64,000 nt of DNA from Methylomarinum sp965277025 (lineage in GTDB: Bacteria; Pseudomonadota; Gammaproteobacteria; Methylococcales; Methylomonadaceae), in the NCBI GenBank assembly GCA_965277025.1, contig OZ255706.1, positions 2,976,001 to 3,040,000 on the forward strand, given 5' to 3'. The translations under genes and the position numbers were made by a program. Of the stretch, positions 1 through 9,705 are shown one piece after another. Position 1 is the first letter of the stretch. Each line of letters starts with the position of its first letter. The notes beneath the pieces were generated by a model. It did no database searches, was not told the origin of the DNA, and saw nothing but the letters and a program-made list of their open reading frames with translations.

Positions 1-525
1 GCACTGGGCGGCTGGATGTCCGATAAAATCGGTGCGCGCCGGGTGATGTATATCACTTTTATCGGTTCTTTGGTGTGTTTGTTCTTCATGTCTTATCCTG
101 CAACAGATTATATTGTTCATGGAATTGAAGGCCCCCCCATTAAATTCACCCTGGCCATCGGTTTGATCCCTTTCGTTATTCTAACCATTATCCTTGGTTT
201 TCTGATGTCATTGGGGAAAGCGGCCGTGTACAAACATATCCCCGTTTATTATCCGGATCATGTCGGTTCAGTCGGTGGATTAGTGGGAATGATTGGCGGA
301 TTGGGCGGTTTTGTTTTGCCGGTTTGTTTTGGCGTGATGAATGACCTGATCGGCGTCTGGACCAGTTGTTTTATGCTGCTGTTCGCTATTGTCGCTATCT
401 CATTGGTATGGATGCATGTCTCCATTGTCATGGCGACCCGAAAAGCCCATCCTGAGTTAACTTCCGCATCGCAGGATTTACCAGAAATAATGAATCCAGA
501 GGATGAGGAAAAAATCTATCCTTGA
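1..525 (+). CDS. narK: Nitrate/nitrite transporter, MFS (C-terminal part)
   Basis: The reading frame is open from base 1, so the gene starts outside the window; 174 C-terminal residues are present. They contain the MFS loop GGWMSDKIGARR, several hydrophobic helices, and the segment GKAAVYKHIPVYYPDHVGSV followed by a Gly-rich stretch (GGLVGMIGGLGGFVLPV), which is the nitrate signature of the NarK/NasA (NNP) family. The role would be nitrate uptake or nitrate/nitrite exchange across the inner membrane. Family assignment is firm; the direction of transport cannot be told from this part. A strong terminator follows directly. Confidence 0.88.
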   Translation, partial: ALGGWMSDKIGARRVMYITFIGSLVCLFFMSYPATDYIVHGIEGPPIKFTLAIGLIPFVILTIILGFLMSLGKAAVYKHIPVYYPDHVGSVGGLVGMIGGLGGFVLPVCFGVMNDLIGVWTSCFMLLFAIVAISLVWMHVSIVMATRKAHPELTSASQDLPEIMNPEDEEKIYP

Positions 526-555
526 TTTGATTAAGCATCATTGTAGCACTGAAAA

Positions 556-583
556 ATAACCACCTTCATGGTGGTTATTTTTT
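556..583 (+). terminator. Rho-independent terminator after narK
   Basis: The 9-bp perfect stem ATAACCACC/GGTGGTTAT with a 5-base loop is followed by a run of T. It lies 31 bases after the narK stop codon. Confidence 0.85.
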
Positions 584-617
584 ATCCGTAACTAATCCTG
601 ATAATGGATGTTCGCTA

Positions 618-1533
618 ATGACCTATGACCTGATGGAAATCCAAAGGCTCGTCCATTCTGATGAGCCGCTTGACCAAGCGCAGCGATTATTTCACGGCCG
701 TGGACATGCTTATCCTGGGCTTGAACACATAACCATAGACTGGCTCCCGCCGGTACTGCTGATTACCTTGTTTTCCGAGCAACCGGCAAAGATCATTGAA
801 AAACTGGCAGAAAAATTATTAGCAAAATTCCCGTCATGTAAAAGCGTGCAAGTGCAATATCGCTATGTCGCCAGCGGGCCAGTCGATATTATTTATGGCG
901 AAAAGATAGATGATTTAATTGTGAAGGAAAACATGCTGAAATTTTGTCTGCGCTTAGGCAAAAATAAAAACTGCGGCTTGTTTTTGGATATGCGTAATGG
1001 CCGTTCCTGGGTGATGAAGAACAGCCAACACAAACGAGTGCTGAATTTATTCTCTTATACTTGCGGTTTTTCGGTGGCGGCAATCGCAGGTGACGCACAA
1101 AGTGTCGTCAATGTGGATATGAGCAGTAGTGCGCTAAAAACAGGCAGGGAAAATCATCGAATCAATCAGCAAGACCTGAGAAAAGTTCGCTTTGAAAAGC
1201 TGGATATTTTTAAATCCTTTGGCCGACTGAAAAAAAGAGGTCCTTTTGATTTACTGGTCTGTGACCCACCGACTTTTCAACAAGGCAGTGTCGATATAAA
1301 ACGGGATTATGCAAAAATCCTTCGTCGACTGGATGATTTTATGGCCAAAGACAGCCAAATCATGCTGTGTTTGAATGCCCCCTGAATTAAACCGCAATTT
1401 TCTGCTTGAAAATATGGCCACCTGTGCACCTGATTATCAGCTCACCGAGGACGTTTACCCACCCCGTGTCTTTAAAGAAGCCGAAGGAAAAGGTTTGAAA
1501 GTCTTGTGTTTTAAGCGCAAATCATCAAGCTGA
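618..1533 (+). pseudogene. Class I SAM-dependent rRNA-methyltransferase-like protein, frameshifted
   Basis: A Rossmann-type methyltransferase of the RlmI/RlmK-like group. The protein shows a GLFLDMRNGR segment, the SAM-binding stretch VLNLFSYTCGFSVAA, and a catalytic CDPPTF (DPPY-type) motif near residue 219. The frame stops at 1385 directly after ...LCLNAP, but the +1 frame continues with PELNRNFLLENMATCAPDY and ends at 1533 as a normal family C-terminus. Removing one C from the run of five at 1378-1382 restores a single frame of about 304 codons. The gene is therefore either inactivated late in its sequence or carries a sequencing error. It converges with and overlaps by 9 bases the alpha/beta hydrolase gene. 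Confidence 0.75.
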
Positions 1534-2313
1534 CTGTGTAGCATCAGATAAAAAGCTTTGCACTTCCTGGCAGAAAGTCTGGGGGGCTTGTACATGCAGC
1601 CAATGGGCGGCATTGGGCAAATACTTGATAATGGCATTCGGGAAAAAACGGTAGACATCTTCCTTTCTGATGTAATCTGAATTCTCACCTCCTAAAAACA
1701 AAACCGGCTCCAAATAGGTTTTTCCCGCTTCAACTTCCGGAAAGCCCACAATGTTATTGGCATAGCGTTGAAAAATATCCAGATCGACCTGCCAATGATA
1801 TTGGCCATTATCTAAACTCAGGTTTTGCAGTAAAAACTGTCGATAAGTCGGCTCGTCAATGGCTTCTGCCAAATATTGATCGGCTTGCTTTCGGTTTTGA
1901 ATCTGTTCAAGCGGAATGTTTTTCAATGCCTGGATGGTGTGATCAAAACTGTGCTGATAGTTGCTCGGGGAAATATCAGCGACTATCAGTTTATCAATCA
2001 CTTCCGGCTTGTTTAATGCCAGCAACATGGCGACTTTACCTCCCATGCTGTGCCCCAGAAAATGTGCCTTTTTTAAATTATGTTGCTGTAAAAAATGCAC
2101 CATATCTTCCGCCATGGACGGGTAATCCATTGGCTGCGCATGAGGAGAAGCACCATGATTGCGTTGATCCGGCACGAAAATATGAAAATCCTGTTGTAGC
2201 TTTCGGGCAATACTCCGCCAATTTCGGGATGAAGCGAAAAAACCGTGCAGAATTATCAGCGCAGGTTTGTCATGATCGCCATATTCGTCATAAGCCAGTG
2301 TTAGTGTGTTCAT
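1525..2313 (-). CDS. Alpha/beta-hydrolase (YbfF-type esterase)
   Basis: 262 residues, full length for the family. Visible features are the oxyanion-loop segment LHGFFASSRNW, the DQRNHGAS motif, the nucleophile elbow GHSMGGK with the catalytic Ser, and a late His in AAHWLHVQAP. Close in kind to E. coli YbfF, an esterase of broad acyl-ester preference; the natural substrate is unknown. It starts 9 bases after the DUF445 gene on the same strand and may be cotranscribed with it. Confidence 0.85.
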   Translation of the reverse strand: MNTLTLAYDEYGDHDKPALIILHGFFASSRNWRSIARKLQQDFHIFVPDQRNHGASPHAQPMDYPSMAEDMVHFLQQHNLKKAHFLGHSMGGKVAMLLALNKPEVIDKLIVADISPSNYQHSFDHTIQALKNIPLEQIQNRKQADQYLAEAIDEPTYRQFLLQNLSLDNGQYHWQVDLDIFQRYANNIVGFPEVEAGKTYLEPVLFLGGENSDYIRKEDVYRFFPNAIIKYLPNAAHWLHVQAPQTFCQEVQSFLSDATQSA

Positions 2314-2322
2314 AAAATAATT

Positions 2323-3045
2323 TTAAACGTAACTGAAAACAGCGCCCAACAAACCACCAAACACACCTCCCCAAACCACCAGCCAACCAAGATGTTCCCG
2401 GATGATGGCCTGCACCATTTCTTTGACTTGCTGTGGCGTCAATTCGTCCAGACGTTTGTCGATGACACTTTCAATACGGCTGGTGATATCTTCTGATATT
2501 TTTTCAGCGTTCAGGCTGTGCTGCAAGGCACTGGCAAAACGTTCAGATTCGACCATTTCCGTCAAAATTGTCTGTATCTTGTTTTTAAAAGGTTCTTTCA
2601 ATGGTTGCAACGACTCGACTCCACCCATCATTTGCAACATGGCGCCAAAAGAAGACTCCATGATAGCGCTGACCAGTCCTTCATAGATTCGGTCATAATC
2701 CACAGCATTGAGTAATGGCTCGAGGTTTAATACCTGGCCGCCCTGCTGCTCTTCTTTTTCGATGAATTGCTCGATATTTTTTGACGTAAAAAACTGCTCC
2801 ATCATCAATGCTTTGATCGAGGTTTTAAATTCTTCAAAACGATTGGGAATGACGCCAGAGCCATATAGCAAAGGTACTTTTTCAAACAGCATATACACTG
2901 CCAACCAGTTGGTGATAGCGCCTGACAAGGCGAAAAAACCAATGGATTTCAATAACTCCGCCTGATATGGACTGAAATAGGCTGCAACAACAATAGCCAA
3001 AGCGACCAGATTAGTGGCCAGACTTTTATTGATACGAATTTTCAT
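2323..3045 (-). CDS. DUF445-family membrane protein
   Basis: 240 residues with an N-terminal hydrophobic pair of helices (about residues 10-55, including NWLAVYMLFEKVP), a long helical cytoplasmic or periplasmic middle, and a C-terminal hydrophobic end (WLVVWGGVFGGLLGAV). This arrangement and the NWLAVYMLF stretch are typical of DUF445 proteins, whose function is unknown. It sits 17 bases downstream of parC on the same strand. Confidence 0.75.
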   Translation of the reverse strand: MKIRINKSLATNLVALAIVVAAYFSPYQAELLKSIGFFALSGAITNWLAVYMLFEKVPLLYGSGVIPNRFEEFKTSIKALMMEQFFTSKNIEQFIEKEEQQGGQVLNLEPLLNAVDYDRIYEGLVSAIMESSFGAMLQMMGGVESLQPLKEPFKNKIQTILTEMVESERFASALQHSLNAEKISEDITSRIESVIDKRLDELTPQQVKEMVQAIIREHLGWLVVWGGVFGGLLGAVFSYV

Positions 3046-3062
3046 CTTAATGAACTATATCT

Positions 3063-5303
3063 TTATTCAGAAGGTTTTATGGTTAATTGGTCAATACGTT
3101 GAAAACCTCGCGGTAAATGCAAACCCCGTTTAGCCCGGCTGGATAAATAATGTTCAATATCCGCTTGTTTCAGGGTTAAATGGCGTTTTCCGGCATGGAT
3201 GAGCAACTGATCTTCCGGGCTGAATGGTAAAACAGCCATTACAGCATCTTTTTTGGCCTTTAAATCGGCCGGTGGAATTTGAATCAATTTATTGCCCTTG
3301 CCTTTTTTCAAAGCCGGTAATTCTTCCAGTGGAAAAATCAACAAGCGGCCTTGTTGGGTGATGACAGCCAGAAATTGTGCATTATCCGCAATCGGCGTAG
3401 GTTTTAAAACCGAGGCGCCCTCAGGCAAGGTCAATACCGCTTTCCCCGCCTTGTTTTTGGTCTGCAAATCTTTTAATTGTACTTTGAAGCCATAGCCAAA
3501 ATCACTGGCGAAAACATACCAGTCTTCGTTATCACCACTTAACAGATGGCAAAACAATGAACCCGCCGGCGGTTTTAAACGACCGGTCAAGGGCTCTCCC
3601 TGACTGCGGGCGGAAGGCAAATCATGTGTGGTGGTCATATAGACCCGGCCGGTAGAATCCAGCACATAAACCGGCTGGGTTGTGCGGCCGCAAACGGCAT
3701 CGAGCAAGCCATCTCCGGCACGATAATTAAGGCTTCTGGCGTCGATATCATGACCTTTGGCGGCACGAATCCAACCCTTTTGTGACAGGATGACAGTGAC
3801 CGGCTCATTGCTGATTAGTGCGGTGGTATCCAGCGCTTGGGCGGCGATGCGTTCAACAATGAGCGAGCGCCTCTCATCGCCGTATTTTTCTGCATCTTGC
3901 TGGAGTTCTTTATAAATAAGGCGGTTGAGCAGGCGTTTGGAGCCCAGTGTTTTTTCTAATTGCTTGCGTTCTTGTTCCAGCTCGTCCTGCTCCCCGCGAA
4001 TTTTCATTTCTTCGAGTTTGGCCAGGTGGCGCAGTTTTAATTCCAGTATGGCTTCAGCCTGCAGATCGGTAATGCCGAAGCGTTCCATCAGTACTGGTTT
4101 GGGCTTGTCTTCGGTACGGATAATATGAATGACTTCGTCGATATTCAGATAAGTGATCAACAGGCCTTCCAGAATATGCAAGCGGGCCAGCACCTTGTCC
4201 AGGCGATGTTGCAGCCGTCTGCGCACCGTTTCTGTCCGAAACTTGAGCCATTCGTCAAGAATCTGTTTCAGGTTTTTAACCTGCGGTTTGCCGTCCAGGC
4301 CAATCATGTTCAGATTGACCCGGTAGTTTTTTTCCAGATCGGTGGTGGCGAACAAATGCGACATCAGCGCTTCGACATCAACGCGCCGGGATTTGGGAAT
4401 GATAACCAGCCGGGTTGGATTTTCATGATCGGATTCGTCGCGCAAATCTTCGATCATCGGCAGTTTTTTGGCCAGCATCTGGGCGGCTATCTGTTCCATC
4501 AATTTGGAACCGGAAACCTGATGAGGCAAGGCGGTAATGATGATATTACGCTCTTCCTGCTCAAATTTGGCGCGCATTTTGATCGAACCATTACCGGTCT
4601 GGTATATTTTTTCGATTTCAGATCGTGAACTGATAATTTCCGCTTCCGTGGGATAATCCGGGCCTTTCACTGACTCCATCAGCTTTTCCAATGGCGTGTC
4701 GGAATCATCCAGTAATTGCAGGCAGGCAGCGGCGATTTCTTTTAAATTATGCGGTGGAATATCAGTGGCCATGCCGACGGCAATGCCCATCGTGCCATTC
4801 AGCAAAACGTTCGGCAGACGTGCTGGCAACAATTCCGGCTCTTTCATGGTGCCGTCGAAGTTATCCACCCATTCCACCGTCCCCTGACCCAATTCACTGA
4901 GCAGGGTTTGCGCATAAGGCGTCAGGCGGGATTCGGTATAACGCATGGCGGCAAAGGATTTGGGATCGTCTGTCGAGCCCCAGTTACCCTGTCCATCAAT
5001 CAATGGATAACGATAGGAGAATGGCTGCGCCATAATGACCATCGCTTCATAACAGGCCGAATCACCATGCGGGTGATATTTACCCAGTACGTCACCCACG
5101 GTACGGGCAGATTTTTTGTACTTCGCCAGCGCCGTCAACCCCAGTTCCGACATGGCGTAAACAATACGCCGTTGTACTGGCTTCAGGCCATCACCAATAT
5201 GCGGTAAAGCCCTGTCCAGAATGACATACATGGAATAATCCAGATAGGCTTTTTCGGTAAAGTCTTTTAAGGGCAGTTTTTCGAAATTTTCTTGTAAACC
5301 CAT
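3063..5303 (-). CDS. parC: DNA topoisomerase IV subunit A
   Basis: 746 residues, the normal ParC length. The N-terminal breakage-reunion domain carries the active-site Tyr in AAMRYTESRLTPY (around residue 120) and the quinolone-region sequence GKYHPHGDSACYEAM. The C-terminal half holds degenerate beta-propeller repeats. With ParE it decatenates daughter chromosomes using ATP. parE is not in the window. The ParC-type C-terminus and its shorter length separate it from GyrA. Confidence 0.95.
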   Translation of the reverse strand: MGLQENFEKLPLKDFTEKAYLDYSMYVILDRALPHIGDGLKPVQRRIVYAMSELGLTALAKYKKSARTVGDVLGKYHPHGDSACYEAMVIMAQPFSYRYPLIDGQGNWGSTDDPKSFAAMRYTESRLTPYAQTLLSELGQGTVEWVDNFDGTMKEPELLPARLPNVLLNGTMGIAVGMATDIPPHNLKEIAAACLQLLDDSDTPLEKLMESVKGPDYPTEAEIISSRSEIEKIYQTGNGSIKMRAKFEQEERNIIITALPHQVSGSKLMEQIAAQMLAKKLPMIEDLRDESDHENPTRLVIIPKSRRVDVEALMSHLFATTDLEKNYRVNLNMIGLDGKPQVKNLKQILDEWLKFRTETVRRRLQHRLDKVLARLHILEGLLITYLNIDEVIHIIRTEDKPKPVLMERFGITDLQAEAILELKLRHLAKLEEMKIRGEQDELEQERKQLEKTLGSKRLLNRLIYKELQQDAEKYGDERRSLIVERIAAQALDTTALISNEPVTVILSQKGWIRAAKGHDIDARSLNYRAGDGLLDAVCGRTTQPVYVLDSTGRVYMTTTHDLPSARSQGEPLTGRLKPPAGSLFCHLLSGDNEDWYVFASDFGYGFKVQLKDLQTKNKAGKAVLTLPEGASVLKPTPIADNAQFLAVITQQGRLLIFPLEELPALKKGKGNKLIQIPPADLKAKKDAVMAVLPFSPEDQLLIHAGKRHLTLKQADIEHYLSSRAKRGLHLPRGFQRIDQLTIKPSE

Positions 5304-5416
5304 GACAATGGTAATGTTGATTAGTAGATAATGAGGGAGTTGTCAGATTATGAATGATTTGTTTAGGATGAATGCAACCGGTAAATAGTTATGGCCGAAT
5401 CACCAAAAATTAAGGA

Positions 5417-6241
5417 TTACACCCGCCGGATTCCTTGGTCGGTAATCTCTATCTGGCGTTGTTTGTACAACCGGCCAATGGCTTGTTTAAATATTTTTTT
5501 GCTGACAGCAAACTGCCGGTAAATATCATCTGGCGAGCTTTTATCATTAAGTGGTAATTCAGGCTTTTGCTGTAGCAAATCAAGAATTTTTCCGCAGACC
5601 TGATCGACTTTGTCGACGTATTTATCCCGGTTCAAAATCAAGTCGATGCGTTTATCATCACGAATCTTTTTAATATATCCCCGACAAGATTGTCCGATTT
5701 TCAGTGTTTGAAAGTTTTCATTGTCATACAGCAAGCCCCAAAAAGTATGATTGACCACCGCCTTGAAGCCCAAATCGGTTTTATCGGCAATGATAAGATC
5801 GACGGCATCACCTTCTTTCAAGTAAATCGCTTCATCCTGAATAAAATCATCTAGTATTGCCGAGCCGGTGATGCGATTGTCCTCATCCAGAAACAGCCTG
5901 ACCAGATAGGAACGTCCCAGTTGCATTTTTTGTTTCTGCTCGCTGAAAGGAACCAGTAAATCTTTTGCTAAACCCCAATCAAGAAAAGCACCAACCTTAC
6001 TGGTTGAAACAACTTTTAAAAACGCCACTTCGCCAATTTGTGCCTTGGGCGTCAACAAGGTGGGTATCAGCTGTTCTTTGCCATCGGTATAGATAAAAAC
6101 CTGAATGACATCACCAACCTGGTGCTGCTGAAGATTTTTATCTTGTAAAACCAGCTCACCATGTTTTTCACCATCCAGCCAAATGGTATCATCCCGTTTT
6201 TTGAGAATTTTAAGCTGATTGAATCGTCCTATTTTAATCAT
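5417..6241 (-). CDS. S1-domain RNA-binding protein (CvfB/YitL-like)
   Basis: 274 residues. Several S1-like beta-barrels are seen, including VGAFLDWGLAKDLLVPFSEQ near residue 85, and a C-terminal winged-helix segment (DDIYRQFAVSKKIFKQAIG) typical of the CvfB family. These proteins bind RNA and affect virulence or cell-surface gene expression in Firmicutes; the role in proteobacteria is unclear. Its start lies next to the hinT stop codon, with one base between, so the two genes are probably cotranscribed with recR. Confidence 0.8.
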   Translation of the reverse strand: MIKIGRFNQLKILKKRDDTIWLDGEKHGELVLQDKNLQQHQVGDVIQVFIYTDGKEQLIPTLLTPKAQIGEVAFLKVVSTSKVGAFLDWGLAKDLLVPFSEQKQKMQLGRSYLVRLFLDEDNRITGSAILDDFIQDEAIYLKEGDAVDLIIADKTDLGFKAVVNHTFWGLLYDNENFQTLKIGQSCRGYIKKIRDDKRIDLILNRDKYVDKVDQVCGKILDLLQQKPELPLNDKSSPDDIYRQFAVSKKIFKQAIGRLYKQRQIEITDQGIRRV

Positions 6242-6242
6242 A

Positions 6243-6581
6243 TCAACCCGGAGGCCAGGTCATTTGCCGACCGCCCAGTAAATGCAGGTGAATATGATAG
6301 ACTTCCTGACCACCCTGTTGGTTGCAATTAAACACGGTGCGATAGCCATCTTCGCTCAAGCCTTCCTGTTTGGCCAATTTTGCGGCCGTCAATAATAACT
6401 GACCGGCCAGCATGGGATCATCCAGATCATTTAAAGTAGCAATATGTTGTTTGGGAATAATCAGTATGTGCACCGGCGCTTGTGGATTAATATCCCGAAA
6501 GGCGAGAAGCGTTTCGTCTTCATAAACGATATCGGGCTTGATTTCGCCATTCGCCATTTTGCAAAACAGGCAATCTGTCAT
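6243..6581 (-). CDS. hinT: HIT-family purine nucleoside phosphoramidase
   Basis: 112 residues from the ATG at 6581, chosen because a strong ribosome-binding site (GAGGAAAAC) precedes it; an upstream in-frame start adds 16 residues without a site. The HIT motif HIHLHLLGG carries the catalytic histidines, and CLFCKMANGEIKPDIVYED is the usual N-terminus. Hydrolyses adenosine phosphoramidates and aminoacyl-AMPs. Confidence 0.92.
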   Translation of the reverse strand: MTDCLFCKMANGEIKPDIVYEDETLLAFRDINPQAPVHILIIPKQHIATLNDLDDPMLAGQLLLTAAKLAKQEGLSEDGYRTVFNCNQQGGQEVYHIHLHLLGGRQMTWPPG

Positions 6582-6600
6582 GTTGTTTTCCTCTTTGTCC

Positions 6601-7197
6601 TCAAATTTCACGGCGGCCTTTGAATGCATGCATCAAGGTGCTGCTGTCAAGATATTCCAATTCGCCCCCCATCGGTACGCCATGAGCAATTCTGGATGCC
6701 TTGATTTGGTGTTTTCTGGCCATATCACCGATCAAATATGCGGTGGCTTCACTTTCCACGGTGGAGTTGGTCGCCAGAATCACCTCTTGTAACGGCTGTT
6801 CGGCCAGTTTTTGTTCCAGCAAATCAAATCCCAGCTCATCCGGGCCAATACCATCAATAGGTGACAAGCGGCCATGCAAAACAAAATAATAACCCTTAAA
6901 GGCTGTGGCTTGCTCGATGAACCAGACATCGGCGGGGCTTTCTACCACGCATAACAAGGTTTCATCCCGGCCTGGACTCTGACATAACTCACAGCAGTTT
7001 TGTTCAGTCAATGTGCGACAATTTTCACAATGATGGATATTCGCCATGGCAAGCTGTAAAACCTGACTTAAATGTTGACCGCCCTTCCGGTCCCGTTCCA
7101 ACAGATGGAAAGCCATACGCTGGGCGGATTTCGGGCCAACACCGGGCAAACAAGTCAGGCTGCGAATCAATTCTTTGACTAAGCCATTTTCAGACAT
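6601..7197 (-). CDS. recR: Recombination mediator RecR
   Basis: 198 residues, standard length. It has the N-terminal helix-hairpin-helix (CLPGVGPKSAQRMAFHLL), a four-cysteine zinc finger (CENCRTLTEQNCCELC), and a Toprim domain (LLCVVESPADVWFIE through GVPMGGELEYLD). Works with RecO and RecF to load RecA onto SSB-coated gaps. It is the third gene of the classic dnaX-ybaB-recR cluster. Confidence 0.95.
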   Translation of the reverse strand: MSENGLVKELIRSLTCLPGVGPKSAQRMAFHLLERDRKGGQHLSQVLQLAMANIHHCENCRTLTEQNCCELCQSPGRDETLLCVVESPADVWFIEQATAFKGYYFVLHGRLSPIDGIGPDELGFDLLEQKLAEQPLQEVILATNSTVESEATAYLIGDMARKHQIKASRIAHGVPMGGELEYLDSSTLMHAFKGRREI

Positions 7198-7231
7198 ACG
7201 CGCAGCATTTTGATAGTGCGTAAATGATCAA

Positions 7232-7555
7232 TTAAAACGGCATCTGGAAGCCAGGAGGCAATGGAATCCCGGAAGTGACTTCCGCCATTTTTTCCTTTTT
7301 GGCTTTATTGACTTTATGTACGGCATCATTGATTGCGGCGGCAACCAAATCTTCCAGCATATCTTTGTCGTCACCGACCAGAGAATCATCAATGCTCACT
7401 TTTCTGACTTCACGTTTGCCGGTCATCAGGATTTTTACCAGTCCACCACCAGACTCACCGGTGATTTCCATCGCCTCCAGCTCATCCTGAGCTTTTTTCA
7501 TGTCTTCCTGCATTTTTTGGGCTTGTTGCATAATATTGCCCAGTGGATTTTTCAT
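7232..7555 (-). CDS. ybaB: Nucleoid-associated protein YbaB/EbfC
   Basis: 107 residues, with the family N-terminus GNIMQQAQKMQEDMKKAQDE and the ending SGIPLPPGFQMPF. A dimeric DNA-binding protein encoded between dnaX and recR in most bacteria. It starts 9 bases after the dnaX stop codon. Confidence 0.93.
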   Translation of the reverse strand: MKNPLGNIMQQAQKMQEDMKKAQDELEAMEITGESGGGLVKILMTGKREVRKVSIDDSLVGDDKDMLEDLVAAAINDAVHKVNKAKKEKMAEVTSGIPLPPGFQMPF

Positions 7556-7564
7556 ACGCTTCTC

Positions 7565-9166
7565 CTAATTGTTCGGTTCAATACTGTCAGACATTACTCT
7601 GGCATCAAATTCTGTTTTCAGCGCCTTGATGTTTTCATCGTTTTCAATGGCCTCGACTGCCGCTTGTTGGCGCGCCTGCTGATTGAGCTGCAATCGTCGG
7701 GCTGGCGTTATTTTATCAGTTTTTTCGATTCTGATTTTAAGCTTCAGCGGTTTAGCAAAATACTCTTGTAAGGCTTTTTGCAGTTTTTCTTCACTTTTAC
7801 TGCCAGCCAAATTTTTATGTGAAGGTTCCAGAATCAAATAACAATAATTATCTTCGACTTTTTCGAAATGACAGTTATTGGCTAATTCCCGGGTCAAGCC
7901 TCTCAGCTTCATTGACTCTATCATAGCTTGCCAATCGGTGGCTTCATGGTTTTTATCGCTATGTTGCTCTACCGTTGGCGGCTGAATTTGATCTGTCACC
8001 TGCTGTTTTGCAGGCGCTGTTTTTTGGCTACCAGCAGGATTTTTGGAAACAGCCGGTTGGCTTGCTGTGGAATTATTCGGGCTGCCTCTCAAGGTAAAAG
8101 CCAACATGCGTAACAGGATCATTTCAAAACCGGTGCGTGGATCAGGCGCCAAGTCCAATTCTGGCTGCCCCTTCAAACCGATTTGATAATATAACTGCAC
8201 ATCTTCCATTGGCATGCTTTCAGCCATTGCCACGATAAAATCAGGATCAAATTCATATTCAACCCGCTCAGGTATTTGCTGAGTCAGCGCAATACGATGC
8301 AGCATTCTGAGCAATTGTTGCAGACATTCGGCAAAATCGATGCTCAGATCCGCCATTTCCGCAATTTTATTCAATACCTTAAGCCCGTTATTTTCCGCCA
8401 ATGCTTGAAGCAATTCATTCAATGACTGCCCGGAAACCGTTCCCATCATGGATAAAACAGACTGATAAAGCACTTCGCCATTGCCATAGACGATGGCCTG
8501 ATCCAGCAAGCTCAAGCCATCACGCATACTGCCATCGGCTGCTCTTGCCAGTAATTTCAAGGCATTGTCTTCGTATTGGATAGCTTCTTGTTGCAAAATA
8601 AAGGCCATTTGCCGCTCGATCTGCTCTGGCAACAAGCGCTTTAAGTTAAATTGCAAACAACGGGATAATATGGTGACCGGAATTTTTTGCGGATCAGTGG
8701 TGGCCAGCAAAAACTTGACATGGGGCGGTGGTTCTTCCAATGTTTTTAACAAGGCGTTAAAGCTATGCCCAGACAGCATATGCACTTCGTCGATCAAATA
8801 CACCTTATAACGGCCCAGCGTAGGCGCATATTGCACGTTATCCAGCAGATCGCGAGTGTCCTCAACCTTGGTGCGCGAGGCCGCATCGACTTCGATCAAA
8901 TCCATAAAACGACCTTGGTCGAATGCCTGACAGACATTACATTGCCCGCAAGGATTGTAATCGACAGGATTTTCGCAGTTGATCGCTTTGGCCAGAATTC
9001 TGGCGATGGTTGTTTTGCCTACGCCCCGCGTACCGGTAAACAAATAAGCATGATGAAGCCGGTCATGCTCAAGCGCATGGATCAACGACTGGCTGACATG
9101 CTCTTGTCCGACAATTTCTGAAAAATTCTGAGGGCGCCATTTTCTGGCGAGAACCTGGTAAGCCAT
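7565..9166 (-). CDS. dnaX: DNA polymerase III subunits tau/gamma
   Basis: 533 residues from the ATG at 9166 (MAYQVLARKWRPQNFSEIV), the universal DnaX start; the longer frame reaches into the ffs region and is not credible. The AAA+ domain shows Walker A (GTRGVGKTTIARI), a four-Cys zinc module (CENPVDYNPCGQCNVC), the DEVHMLS box and the SRC sensor. It is the clamp-loader ATPase. Shorter than E. coli tau (643 residues). I looked for the E. coli-type A AAA AAG slippery site before the C-terminal domain and did not find it, so a separate gamma product is not supported here. Confidence 0.95.
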   Translation of the reverse strand: MAYQVLARKWRPQNFSEIVGQEHVSQSLIHALEHDRLHHAYLFTGTRGVGKTTIARILAKAINCENPVDYNPCGQCNVCQAFDQGRFMDLIEVDAASRTKVEDTRDLLDNVQYAPTLGRYKVYLIDEVHMLSGHSFNALLKTLEEPPPHVKFLLATTDPQKIPVTILSRCLQFNLKRLLPEQIERQMAFILQQEAIQYEDNALKLLARAADGSMRDGLSLLDQAIVYGNGEVLYQSVLSMMGTVSGQSLNELLQALAENNGLKVLNKIAEMADLSIDFAECLQQLLRMLHRIALTQQIPERVEYEFDPDFIVAMAESMPMEDVQLYYQIGLKGQPELDLAPDPRTGFEMILLRMLAFTLRGSPNNSTASQPAVSKNPAGSQKTAPAKQQVTDQIQPPTVEQHSDKNHEATDWQAMIESMKLRGLTRELANNCHFEKVEDNYCYLILEPSHKNLAGSKSEEKLQKALQEYFAKPLKLKIRIEKTDKITPARRLQLNQQARQQAAVEAIENDENIKALKTEFDARVMSDSIEPNN

Positions 9167-9192
9167 AGAGACTCGGTAAGGAAGTATTTGGG

Positions 9193-9303
<111 letters not shown>

Positions 9304-9705
9304 ATAATATTTCAGGAATTACGAATTTACTCATGCTTCCTGTGGTGCAAGATAAGCACCGGCAAAACCCATGGTTTATAGCCAGAGATCTTACCTACCC
9401 TGAGAATTTAGAGAAATTACTCAGCGTTTCTTCCAGGGTCAAACATGAAAGAGCGCGTATTATGCGTGAATCAGAAAAAATTAGCAATAGCCGAGAGTGA
9501 ATTATTTTAAAGTTCGAAAAAGAGGTTTGACAGGGTGGTAAATAAAGCCATGGAAGGCTATTTCATCCATCCTGGTTAAGCATATATCCACCCATCTTTA
9601 TTTTGCTGGTTCCCAAGCTCCCGCTTGGGAACCTTTGATCCAGAAGCTCCGCTTCAACAAAGCAGGAGCTTGGATTTTAAGCAAAAAATTCTTTGTTTTG
9701 GCGCT
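9304..9705. other. Intergenic region upstream of ffs
   Basis: No credible gene. It should contain the ffs promoter on the minus strand near 9310-9345, but I could not single out a convincing -35/-10 pair. The only clear structure is the palindrome at 9608-9633, listed separately. Confidence 0.5.
9608..9633. repeat. REP-like palindrome
   Basis: GGTTCCCAAGC and GCTTGGGAACC form a perfect 11-bp inverted repeat around TCCC. It belongs to the GTTCCC...GGGAAC palindromes also seen at 57955 and 60982. Located after the histidine kinase gene, where it could end transcription or stabilise the mRNA 3' end. Confidence 0.6.

Noticed and set aside
4125..5207. Long plus-strand frames opposite parC
   Set aside because: parC is intact on the minus strand; the opposite frames have no recognisable domain or ribosome-binding site.
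7565..9166. Programmed frameshift in dnaX giving a gamma subunit
   Set aside because: No A AAA AAG heptamer with a following hairpin was found in the expected region.
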